Source: Zygnema cylindricum (taxonomy: Eukaryota > Streptophyta > Zygnematophyceae > Zygnematales > Zygnemataceae). From it: 64,000 nt of DNA. The stretch is from the NCBI GenBank assembly GCA_037447655.1, contig JBBHKE010000793.1:179597-243596 (forward strand), read 5' to 3'. Both the position numbers and the translations under genes were made by a program. The notes beneath the pieces are model-generated. The model did no database searches and was not told the DNA's origin. It saw only the letters and a list, made by a program, of their open reading frames with translations. The number at the start of each line of letters is the position of its first letter. Within the stretch, counting starts at the first letter, position 1. Below are positions 1 through 10,691 of this stretch, in pieces.

Positions 1-28
1 GGGGGGGGGGAAAGGGGGGGGGGGGGGA
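1..28. repeat. poly-G tract at window edge
   Basis: Two runs of G (10 and 17) separated by AAA open the window. Nothing else can be read from it. Long homopolymers are prone to sequencing and assembly error, so this may be a contig edge artefact or a real low-complexity tract. Confidence 0.8.
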
Positions 29-1609
29 GTCATGCATAGATAAAAAAAAAAGTTATAAGAGTACTAAAAAAAAAAACATATAAGAGTACTACAAAAACAT
101 TAATAATAAATAACAAAAAAAAAAACATTATCTGTGTTTAAGCTTTTCACCTGCAGGGCTAAAGCTAAGCAAAGCTTTTGGAGAGAGAGAGAGAGAGGGA
201 CGGCTACAAAAACATCATGAGAATATACAAAAAAAAAAATCATGAGAATATTGAAAAAAAAAATAGATACGTACTGAGGGGGGGGGGGGAGAAAGGGAGG
301 GGGGAGAGAGATGAGAGAGAAAGAGAAAGAGAGCAAAAGAGTGTGAGAGAGAGAGAAAGAGAGAGAGAGAGCCAGTTTTCTTTTAACAAATAATGGAATT
401 TGGGATTTTTTCCAAGCAGCACTCGCAGAAAGATAAAAATAAAAAAAGGAAAAAAGGTAAAAAGAAAAATAGGAAAAAAGGTAAAAAGAAAAATAGGAAA
501 AAAGGAAAAAAAAAGGAGGGGGAATATTGCATCATAAGTTTATAAAATGTATAAAAGGTTAAAAAAACTGAAAAGGGTACATAAAAGTAAAAAAATAAGT
601 AAAGAAAAAGGTAAAGTGAAGTAAGAAAAGTATAAACGAAAACATACCTGAAAAAAATTTAAAAATGCGACCTAATAGTAAAAAAAAAAAGGATAGAAAA
701 TAGGTGGAAAAGCATAAATGAAAACACATCTTAAAAATTCCGGTAAAGTTATATAAAAGTAAAATGAGGTTAAAAAAACTGGAAAAAGGATGAAAAAACC
801 ACACCTTTGGTCCAGAATTTTTGCAAATATTTTCGGGAAAAATTGAAACATCGTTCGTTTTTGGACCAATGGGACAAAAATTTGTTGTGATTGTTAAAGA
901 GACAGCTTTTTTTTTCTTCAAAGGGTTTTCGATGTCAATTTGAAGGAATTTTCCCGAGAAAAAATGGATGGCAAATAACAGAAGGAAGAAGAAAACCTGT
1001 TTTAAAATCCCCACCGACCTTCCCTCCTTTATATTCTTTTCTTTTTCCGGTTTTTTTCGTTAATTTTTTGTCATTTCATGGTCTTTTCTGGTCATTTTTT
1101 TTGTCATTTTCTTGTTAATTTCTGGTCCTTTGTGGTCGTAATTTTGTCATTTTTTTGTCATTTTTTACGCAAAGGAGAGCATTATATTCCAATAGTCAAC
1201 AATAACAAAAAAACATCTTTCAAGAGTCCACATTACTTATGATTTTATATTATTTTATTTTATTTTATTCTTTCTTTCAACTCGTGACAACGAACAATAA
1301 ATACATAATAAACAATTTATAACATTATTTTATTTTATTTATTATTTTAAACTCACGACAACTATAAATCCAATAAAATGGAGATCTTCGGCGGCGATTC
1401 CCTCCACCGGACAATTCCATTTTCCGAAAAAACACGCTAAAAAAAAAAAAAAAAAGAGAGAGAGAGAGACAACCGGAAGGAATTTGCAAGGTGTTAGTTT
1501 TAGGAAATTAACAATTAAATGTTAGTTCCCAAAAAAAAAAAACATGCTGAAGCAATTAATAAAGATATAAAAACAAAATAGCAAAGAGAAGAGAAGGAAA
1601 TTTCTCAAA

Positions 1610-1643
<34 letters not shown>

Positions 1644-1931
1644 AAGAAAGAGGAACAGGAAGAAATAACAAAGGTTCGTTCCTCTCATTTTCCTCCTCCC
1701 CAAAACAATCTCCCAGCAAAGGTCTCCAAAAAAACAAAAGAAAACGTACGAATGGGCTTCGTGCTTCCTTGCCGACAAAAAATGACTGCAAAAAAAAAAA
1801 CGATAAAAAAAACGACAAAAACCTTTGTCATAAAATGGAAAAAAAAAATCCATACACAATTCATCCTCGCATATTGAAAAATACGGAGAGGGATGAGAGG
1901 GGGCCGAGAGGAGTCGAGAAAGGAGAGGAAG

Positions 1932-1984
<53 letters not shown>

Positions 1985-2443
1985 CCAACACGTTGTTAAA
2001 CAAATTTGTTGAAAATCGATCAAAACTTGAACAATTGAAATAAACCTCGAGTAAAGAAAAAAACATAAAAAATATAAAAAGGGATAAAAAGAAATAGCCA
2101 TTTTTCATAAACTGTAGACCATTTTCATCTCTAACTGGAAAGATGAAAAACCAAAGTACAAAATATTTCAAAAAACAGAAAAACGCACATTTTACTGCTT
2201 TTAAAATTGAAAATTATAAGATCATTTTCAAAAAAATAAGCTTCCGACCCAATCGGACAAATAATTAAATACTAGTTTTGTAAAAAAAGTAACATTATGG
2301 AGAGAAAAGAAGTGGAGAGACAGGTTGTTTCTGTTCATTTTCAGCACATTTTGAAGTCAAAAATTCAAAAAAAAGGCATGTAAAGAAAAAAATATAAGCA
2401 TACAGAGATATAGGCTCATTTTTGGAGAATTTTATCTTCGTAC

Positions 2444-3521
2444 CCGATTGGACAAATAGTTTGACTCGTAGTTTTGTTACAAAAGTAACCTTTTGAACAA
2501 AAAATAGAGGAACTTCTCCAAGCCACGGCCCAAAGTGCCGCTCCTCCACATTTCGAAGATTCCGATTGATACTCGTATCTGAAAAAAAAAAGACAAAAAA
2601 AAGATCCTTAAATACTGTATTTTTATCTCGACGATGTCATATTTTGAAGATTCTGCTTAAAATGATACCCATATTTGACAATAGAATCCATTCTCGCAGT
2701 TTTTATACGTCAAAATAGTCAATTTTACAGTTGATTGTCTTTCATTTGTTTTGTACATTGTTTTGAGTGTCGATTGTTTTAATGGTACATTGTTTTTTTT
2801 GTTGTACATAAGTTTTCTTTTTATACTGTACACCAATTGTTTTTACTATAAATTGTTTTTCTTTCTCCATACATCATCGTTATTATCCATTGATTCGATT
2901 GTACATTATTTTTGGTGTACTTTAGTTTCATTGTACATCGTTTTTCTTTTACATCATCTTTATTGCACATTCCTTTTTATTTGCACATTGCTATACTTTT
3001 GATTATATATTGAGTTTATTGGACATTATTTTCGGTGTACATTGATTTTATTGTACATATCATTTTTTTTATCGTACATTGGCTTGTTTTATGGTACATT
3101 ATTTTGATCGATGTTCATTATTTCCATTATACATTGTTCTTTCTGTACAACTACTACAAATTATTCATTGTAACATGAGTAAAATTTCCTGAAAATACGG
3201 TGCACGGAAAATCGTACACTTACACGTGTGAACCCTAAAATTATTTGTACGATTTTTCCTCCTAAATTTCGTACTAAATTTCCTCCCATTAACTTGAATA
3301 GTTTCACCTCATCTAATCCTTATTTTCGTTTCCCTACAAACTGTGTGTTTGTGACAAATATTATGTAAAAAGAAATCGTCATTTTTCTCCTCTATATAGT
3401 GTGTTTATGACAAGGATTACGGACAAAAAACTGTAATCCCCTGTATGTATATATAGGGGAATTACAGTTTTTTCATCCATAATCCTTGTCATAAACACAC
3501 TATATAGAGGAGAAAAATGAC

Positions 3522-3576
<55 letters not shown>

Positions 3577-4105
3577 ACTTTGTGAAAAACAAAGATTATG
3601 AAAAATAAATTATAAAAAAAAAGGAGAAAAGAAAAGCTTACGGAGAACAAAAGCTATAGTTGTTGGGAGCGATGGATCCCCGAGGACAAAACGATCCGAG
3701 AGGACAAGCTGCGAGAATTCCCAACCGACTCCTTTTTATTTTTATTTAAAATTCATTCCTATTTTAGAATATTTTCCTTTTTCAAATCTACATTTTTTTT
3801 GTTCTTTCTTTGTTCGTTTTCTATATTTTTCTGTTTCAAATCTACTTTTTTCTGGTTTTTTCTTTGTTCATTTTCTATGTTCTTTGTTTGTCTTATATTT
3901 GTGCATTGGAGAGAGAGCAAGAGAGAGAAAGAGAGAGAGGGGGGAAGAGAGAGAGAGAGAGACAGAGAGAGAGAGAATGTGAGGCTGATATGGAGTAGAA
4001 GCCATGAGTCAAATGTATATCGGTGGCCCGAATAATAAATAATCATAGAGAGAGAGAGTGAGTGAGAAAGAGATAGGAGAGAGAGAGAGAGAGCGAGAGA
4101 GAGAG

Positions 4106-4136
<31 letters not shown>

Positions 4137-4891
4137 AAAACAAATCCTCTCCCTCCCTTCCTCAATTTCCCCCCCACCTTCCCGTATGTATCATCCACAA
4201 GACATCCCAAGAGAGATAGAGAGAAATAGAAAGAGAAACCGAATCCCCTCCGACTCCTCCCCACAAATCCCCTCCCACCCTTCTCCCTTCCCTTCCCTTC
4301 CCTTCCCCCCTCCCCCTTACGTATCATGCAGGCCAGATTCGCCGGACAGAAGAACCCCTCACAACACGGCGCCGGATCCCTCGTCGCGTCACGCTCCGGC
4401 ATCTGGCTCAGAAACCGGGCCACGTTCGCCGAACTCCCCGAACCTCTTTCTGAACCAATTTCTGAACCTTTCTGCAGGCTCTGGAAGATTTTGGAGAGGG
4501 AGGAGTTGGAGAAGTCGGAGGCGAAGCCTGGGGCACAACCGGCAATGTAGTGGTCCGACCGACGGTTGCAGTTAGGGTTGTCGGGGACTCTGGGGGAGAG
4601 GGAGAGGGAGGGAGAGGCAGGGAGAGGGGAAGGGGGTGTTTCAGAGGAGAGAGAGTGGGGAGAGGGGAGGGGAGAGAGGAGAGAAAGAGAGAGGGGAGAG
4701 AGAGGTTTTTATTTTGAAAGAGATAAAATTGTAAAGAATTTCAAGAATCTCCAATTACGCCAATTGGTGGGAAAAGGAGAAAAAAAAAAAAGCGGAAATT
4801 TCCAGATAAATTTTAGTTTCTATACAGCACTTTTTTGCTAAACAAGAAAAGAAAAAAGATGAAAAGAAATGAAGTATAAAGAGAGAGAGGA

Positions 4892-4940
<49 letters not shown>

Positions 4941-6780
4941 CGAGAGAGAGAGACGAGAGAGATGAGAGAAAGAAAGAGAGAAAGAGAGAGAGAGAGAAAG
5001 AGAGGGAGAGAGAGGCGTACTTGGGAAGACCGGCTGAATGTCCGTCAAAAGATCCTCTTTGATTAAAACTTTCAAAATAAAGTCTAATTTCCGACGACCG
5101 ACACAATCGACCGGTTAAAAGGCCTGCATTGAAAAAAGTTTTTTTTTTTAAAAAGGGAAGAAAAAAGAGAAACAAAAATAATTCGTATATCGGTGATTAT
5201 TGAAAGAATACTCTTTCACTGCAAACAAAGTTAAAAAAAATATAAAAAAATGAACCAATCAATAAATAAAGAAAGAAAGTAGAGAAACAATTTTTTGCTT
5301 ACATTTACTCCTTCATAAAAAATGGTGAATTAACAATAAATCAATAAAGAAAGAAAATAATAGATGAACAAAAAATTTCCATTGCGGGACGATATTGAAA
5401 AAGATCATCCTTCATAGAATATCTTTTCAAGACCTAAATTTGTGCTTCTTAAGAATAATAATTTTAAAGAAAATCACATTCAGTGGTACTTCAAATATTT
5501 CCCACACTATTTTTTTTCCTTCTTTTTTGGGGGGAAGGCTTTTTAGTTATTTCAAATGGATAGTGTTCCTGCTAACGGTGTCGACTGAAAAAAAGGTTTT
5601 TTTTTTTTCTAAATAATAAAATATAAGAATAACTGAATATCTGGCTAACTGATTAACTGAATAACTGCCTTTCCATGCAGTAGAAACTGAAGAAAATGCA
5701 CTCACCTTCATCTTTGCATTGCATATACGCTTCTGTCGATCCCTCGAATTGAAAAGTTTGCTCCAAATCTTTTTTTCTGCAAACAAAAAGATACATTCAT
5801 CTTTTTCTATGGTCAGAATATCATAAAACACACACGTTACACTTCGAACAGCTTTGATTCTTATAATGTCGTAAAAAAAACCAAAAACATCTCAAAATTA
5901 AATTTCAATTACAACGTGGGTAAGTTATTTTAACCTAATTTTTTAACCTAAATTTAACTTCGCCAAAAATCTTTCTTCAAACAAAATATTATTTTCGACT
6001 TTTAACGATCCCTCCCTAAACCCTAAAATTACAGCTTTTCACTGGTCAATGTTTTACAATGTCAATCATAACAATATGTTCAAAACAGAAAAAAAAATAA
6101 AAAAAAAACGATAAAACGTACCCGTCGGTAATACAATTTGAAAACTGATTACGAACATAACGCCGAATCGAAATTTTTATTTCTTGTTGAGATTCAGCCA
6201 TTTCTTTTAAGGCGTTTAAAACATAATTACTGTCGATTGAGCTGCCCGAAAAACTTTCCGGCAAAAGATTTTTCGCATCGATTGAGCTGCCCGAAAAACT
6301 TCCCGGAAAAAGATTTTTTCTTTCTGGAGAAACTATGGATCCCACGAGCTTGCCTATGTCTACATTGGAGGAAGAAGACAAAACTTTGTCTTTTATGGTG
6401 CCTAAAGTGTCTAAAGGATCTAAAGGGTTATCCAGATCTGTGACATCGTTTTTTGTCGTTTTCTCATGTGACACTTCAGTTTCTTCCAGCTTTGCGGCTT
6501 CATCTTCTGTCGTTTTTGACGTTTTTGTCGTTTTTGTCGTTTTTGTTGTTTTTGTCGTTTTCTCATGTGAGAGTTCCGTGTCGTTAAAGTTTGCGGCGTC
6601 ACTTTCTGTCACTTTCACATGTGACAGTTCCGTTTCTGGATAGGATTTGGTGGAAGGAGGGAAGGGAGAGACAGGTCTCGCGTGGGAGGAGTGGAAGAGA
6701 GAGAGAGAGAAAATAAGAATGCGTAAAAATATTTGTAAAAAAATATAGTGTGGCTTTGATAAGATAATTCGGGAATCCAT
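2444..6780 (-). CDS. ABCG24/28-type ABC transporter, N-terminal ectodomain exons (partial)
   Basis: Six exons join in phase on the minus strand: 6780-6122, 5776-5706, 5123-5021, 4589-4321, 3708-3642 and 2578-2444, about 434 residues. The start Met precedes a hydrophobic signal peptide (IFLQIFLRILIFSLSLF, then SHA|RP). The order of motifs matches the extracellular N-terminus of plant ABCG24/25/28 half-size transporters: a Cys-containing start (NCITDGKKDLEQTF), GRLCRSSEIRLYFESF, PNCN....GCAPGF, then [24 protein letters not shown], then CGGAALW and GYFCNKTTSQTICPIG. The Cys pattern is conserved across exon joins, which supports the splicing. The ABC ATPase and membrane domains are not seen and should lie left of position 1. 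Between signal peptide and Cys region is an unusual Thr/Lys-rich, repetitive linker. Exons after 2444 are unresolved; short G/C-richer patches at about 1381-1437 and 841-900 (minus) are only candidates. The transported substrate cannot be inferred. Confidence 0.78.
3378..3521. repeat. 144-bp near-perfect inverted repeat (hairpin)
   Basis: Arms of about 65 bp, starting GTCATTTTTCTCCTCTATAT and ending with its complement, flank a short centre near 3449. It lies between ABCG exons 5 and 6 and would fold into a long hairpin in RNA. It is followed directly by (AT)n. Confidence 0.9.
3525..3573. repeat. (AT)n microsatellite
   Basis: About 24 uninterrupted AT units adjoin the right arm of the hairpin. 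AT arrays are common at cruciform-forming sites. Confidence 0.95.
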
Positions 6781-7062
6781 GAGGAAGGCGGGAAAGACAG
6801 GGAGAGAGAGAGAGAAGGGTTAGGGCAAGGGGGCGGAGAGGGAGAGGAAGAAGAGGAAGAGGGAGAGAGAGGGAATGAGGGAGAGAGGGGGAAAGAGAGA
6901 GAGAGGGAAAGAGGGAGAGAGGGAATGAGGGAGAGAGAGAATGAGGTAGATAGATGGAAAGAGGGGTAGAGATAGAATGAGGGAGAGAGAGGGAAAGAGG
7001 GAGAGAGGAGAGGGAGAGAGGAGTGGGAGAGGGGAGAGGGGAGAGGGAGGGATAACCTAGAG
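6781..7062. repeat. GA-rich purine tract upstream of the ABCG-type start codon
   Basis: An imperfect GAGAGG/GAATGAGG-type repeat lies immediately 5' of the ABCG-type gene on the minus strand, where it reads as a CT-rich leader or promoter. It may be 5' UTR or promoter sequence; no TATA box was recognised. Confidence 0.8.
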
Positions 7063-7138
7063 GTCGGTCTTGCAAAGCCGGCTTGAAGAAACGACTGCCA
7101 CCTTACTTTGAGAAAAGAAATTGTACTATGTACGGAAT

Positions 7139-7442
7139 AAGATCCTGTACTGTACAGTAATGTACTGTACGGTAAAGTAGTGTAGTGTACTGTACAGTAC
7201 AGTAATGTACTGTACTGTAGTGTCTGAGAGACAGTGGACAAGGATCCGTACGAAAAGACACGCCGCTTCACATTTTAGAGTTTGTCCTTTCAGACTTTGA
7301 CTTTTCCAGTTTTCCCCTACGCTTTCTGCCCGAAACAATAAAAAAAAAAAATGTTCTGTCCTTTTTACGATTGTTGGTTGGCCCAAGGATCTGCCACGTG
7401 TAACGAAACCGGTCACAAGTACAGTACTGTACTGTACTGTAG
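7139..7442. repeat. GTACTGTACAGTA-type palindromic repeats
   Basis: Clusters of overlapping GTAC and TGTACAGTAC motifs lie at 7139-7225 and 7419-7442. They flank a stretch with no recognisable gene. Similar GTAC-rich strings recur near 20945-20983, 49000-49020 and 49585-49620. Confidence 0.7.
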
Positions 7443-10046
7443 CGAACAAATACGCTTCAGCAGTGGAATCGTTTTAGAATGTTTGCTTCATAGAATGCGA
7501 TTGGTTAAATTTTACAATATTCGTTGACGCTTGATGACGTGGAATTCATGGCCGAGAGACAATGTATTATGTCCAAAAATTATCGTTAAGGAGCGAGCGT
7601 CGAAGGCTACTAAATATGTACGGAAAAGGTCACATGGAACGGATATAATTCTCAATTTTTGCCGATGATGCGAATATTCTTGGAGCTTTCTGCTGATTCT
7701 GATTTTCTGACATCTGAAGTCCCGTCGAAAATATTTTTCGGTCAAAATATTTTTTTTGGAAGGAGGGCGGGTTAAAACAAAGGTACGATACTCGATTAGA
7801 AAAGTCAAACAAGTCGAGATCAAATATCGTATCGAAACGACGCGTGCACACTTTTGGTTTATATTATTGACTGTTTTTTGACACGTTGTGCATCATTGAC
7901 TATAACTTTTTTCGCCGTAAGCGGAGGATCCAATGACATCGCGCGCCTGTTCGTCTTTCAAAAGGACCGTGTCCTCCGCCGACATGCGCGGAAAATCGTC
8001 CGATGTGCAGTGACAGTACAACGTACGGTAGTAGCGAGCGATTATTATAAATTTTGCAAGCGCTTCGGCAATTTGATCGCAAGCTGGCAGCATATGCACA
8101 GCCATATCGTGTGAAATTGAAGAATATATTTCATTATCAAAACCGCGATGTCGAAACCATCAAAGTACAAACACTGATTGAAATGGAAAATAGTTGACTG
8201 TTATTAAAGGTTAGAAATGGAAACCCCAAAAGGACTAACAAAACATTACAAAAGGTAAGCAAAAATGAAATGAAAAACATTGAAAGCTAAAAAAACAAAT
8301 ATAAATTCCAAACCCAGAACTGTAAGTGCACAAAATAAACCACTCTATAGACTAACTCCAAAAAACACAATGGTTAGTCGGCACAAAACTTAAAACATGT
8401 CCACACTATAGGTTGAAATGATAAATGTCATCGATGTGCACCTCTTAGCCTACAACCATCATTCACCACCGTGCTCTGACGAAGGATGGCCAACGCTTGC
8501 GATCGTTCAAGGGCGATAGGGATACGCTATCGATAGAAAAGCTCACATGAGAGTTGGGGAGGAGCTACCAGGTGTTGTAAATTCAAAAGATTGTGAAAGA
8601 AGAGTCTAAGGTCCCAAATATCTTTAAAGAAAATAGTGTGACGTCGTAAACTGGGTCGTAATCTCGTTCTTTTGATGGCGTTGCGTTTCGAAGCAGCAAC
8701 ACGAGTATGCAATATCGCTTGTGTAGAAACATGGGACGTCGCAGGGTATATGGGAACTATGTCACCCTTGTTATTTCAACTCCGTGTAAAAACATAAGAT
8801 ATACGCGAGAGCGCATATACCTTTGGACTGACATTGTTGCATAAATATACGCAACACTTCAAGTTTGACAATTTATTTGATTTCGTCAACCACTAAAGCG
8901 ATTGGATCGTGAGCCATACCATGCATTGTTATATTCTTCCCACCGCGTGAGCAACAAAACAAATGGATGCCTTGCTCAATGCCCTTGCTCATTGATAAAC
9001 TTGCCACAAATGAAATTGGGCTTCTCCAAGAGTGAGGGGTAAGGTAGGAGTGAGGCAAAAATTGGCGTAGCAACGAGCTACGCCCCTGGCCCTTGCCTCG
9101 AACAAGAGCGAAGTCAAGCCCGAGCTTTAGTTATTGGCAACGCCTTGAAGAGGTTTTTTTAGAAGGCCCTTGCCTCGAACAAGAGCGAAGTCAAGCCCGA
9201 GCTTTAGTTATAGACAACGCCTTTAAGAGGTTTTTTTAGACGGTGGCAGTTGCCTAGTCGACAATATGTTGCTGCAAAGTGATGATTATTGGCGATGAGA
9301 GAAAGGTATGGAGTGTAAAGAGAACTATAAACCACTCAGATTAAACTTAATGGCACAGCGGAAGCATTCACCATTAATCACACACATAAGAACATTCACA
9401 GATCACATCGGCCAATATAAAAATATATTACACCGAAGCTTTTTCTGTACATAATTTCTCTCCTTTTTTGTTACTTAAAGCAGTGGGTGTAGGATGCAGA
9501 CCAAGACCTAAAAAGAGAGTGGTAAAAAATAATGGTGACCATCGTAGAGCCCTTTCGGACGATCAAATACACCATGGTTGACAAGGTGATATAAGATTGC
9601 AAATTTGCGGTTGTTAAAACCTGCAAGTGAAGAAATGGAAGAAGATTTAGGAGGTAAGGCCCGCACCAAGTACACGGGTCATTGCACAAAACAACCAATT
9701 AAGTTAACGGACGTTATTGGAATTTGAAAGTTTAAGAAGGTCCCCGCAGTGGGAAAGGTCATCGAATAGGGCATTCTTAACAAATCGATGAACAAAACAA
9801 AGGGCTCCAATTAGGGAACCTAAAACCCTTATACGCTTTTGAGGAGTACAAACACAAAATCACTTAAGGAGAGTGAAATCTGGCGGTAAGCCAATAAGGC
9901 ACCACGCGACACATTTAGTGACTTTGACAAAAAAAATTATGTAAGAAAGTTGCTAAATAAAATGGTGAAATAAAAGAACCTTGATAGGCTAATGATATTT
10001 GTGTCATCAACTATCGAAGGGAACTGGCGACTTGGTAAAAGCTGTA
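7443..10046. other. intergenic DNA without a recognisable gene
   Basis: Short overlapping open frames on both strands near 7854-8114 have slightly higher GC but match no family I recognise. The remainder is unique-looking AT-rich sequence apart from the 77-bp tandem duplication at 9088-9241. Confidence 0.5.
9088..9241. repeat. 77-bp tandem duplication (two copies)
   Basis: The unit starting GGCCCTTGCCTCGAACAAG is present at 9088-9164 and 9165-9241 with only a few differences. Each copy ends in AGAGGTTTTTTTAGA. No coding function is evident. Confidence 0.9.
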
Positions 10047-10263
10047 CACCGTGAGTCGTTATTCGCGTAAAGGTTTCTTTAGCGTGTAGGAACAATTACC
10101 GTTATTTACGCTAATTGAGAATTTGGAAATTTTCAACGAAATCGTTTATTCTAATTAGGAATTAGGGTTTTTTTTAAATAGTGTGGATAATTCTATTTGA
10201 GAATTTGCAAAAAAAAAAAGGTACCTTAAATAGCGTCCATTACGCCAATACCGATTCACGGTG
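10047..10263. mobile_element. TA-flanked MITE (CACCG family)
   Basis: Terminal inverted repeats CACCGTGAGTCGTTATTCGCG and the complement of CACCGTGAATCGG are flanked by TA on both sides. The element is 217 bp with no coding capacity. It lies upstream of the kinase-like gene. Confidence 0.8.
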
Positions 10264-10691
10264 TAGTGGATGCTAGTAAGGCTTATAGGTGGGCTAAAGA
10301 CATCTACTCAACAGGGAAAGAACACAGAGTTGTGCAATTCCCATACAACAACCCTGTTCCTATTTTATTTCATTTTGCGGCCAATACAATATGGGTCTTA
10401 AGGGCATATTGTATGTTTTGCGTACAATAGGCATATTGTATGGGCGTACGGACACCTACTTTTGAACTATGTGCAAAATGTCTTACATGTCATCGAAAGC
10501 ATGCCTTAACTTTCATAAAACAATTTTAGTACAAGTTTTAAAATTTGTGATATAATTATATAAATCATTTCATCTGCTGACAGTAATAACGCTATTCCGT
10601 TAGAACTGCCTTGTTCTCTTAGTTTTAGCGCCAAGCTTCTCAAAAAGAAACATATTTTTATCCTTCTTTGGTTTTTTTAGTTTCAGTCAGA

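Larger units (their letters stand above)
178..5014. repeat. cluster of (GA)n microsatellites and A/G-rich low-complexity DNA
   Basis: GA-repeat blocks occur near 181-198, 280-372, 1456-1470, 1618-1645, 1936-1981, 3910-3976, 4046-4134, 4592-4705 and 4878-5014. Between them is A-rich DNA, plus degenerate TTGTACATTGTTTTT-like repeats at about 2690-3170 and GGTCATTTT-like repeats at 1075-1165. These tracts lie in and around introns of the minus-strand ABCG-type gene. On the minus strand many sit just upstream of exons as CT-rich runs. Their long open frames (Ser-Leu or Arg-Glu repeats) are not coding. Confidence 0.85.

Noticed and set aside
1381-1437. Possible further ABCG exon on the minus strand (CPVEGIAAEDLHFIGFIVV in one frame)
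   Set aside because: The frame that resembles a start of a membrane helix does not match the splice phase from exon 6, so it is left as a candidate only.
5547-5584. A phase-compatible terminal exon (minus, 5584-5547) that would end the first two ABCG-type exons as a small secreted protein with a VDTVSRNTIHLK tail
   Set aside because: The exon at 5123-5021 also fits the phase and carries the conserved GRLC..SEI...YF motif of ABCG24/28 proteins, so the longer model is better. A short isoform cannot be excluded.
7854-8114. Overlapping open frames on both strands in a slightly GC-richer patch
   Set aside because: No motif, splice context or family match; two-strand openness suggests chance.
9088-9241. 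Considered as part of a structured RNA or tRNA-like repeat
   Set aside because: No cloverleaf or known RNA motif; a simple 77-bp tandem duplication explains it.
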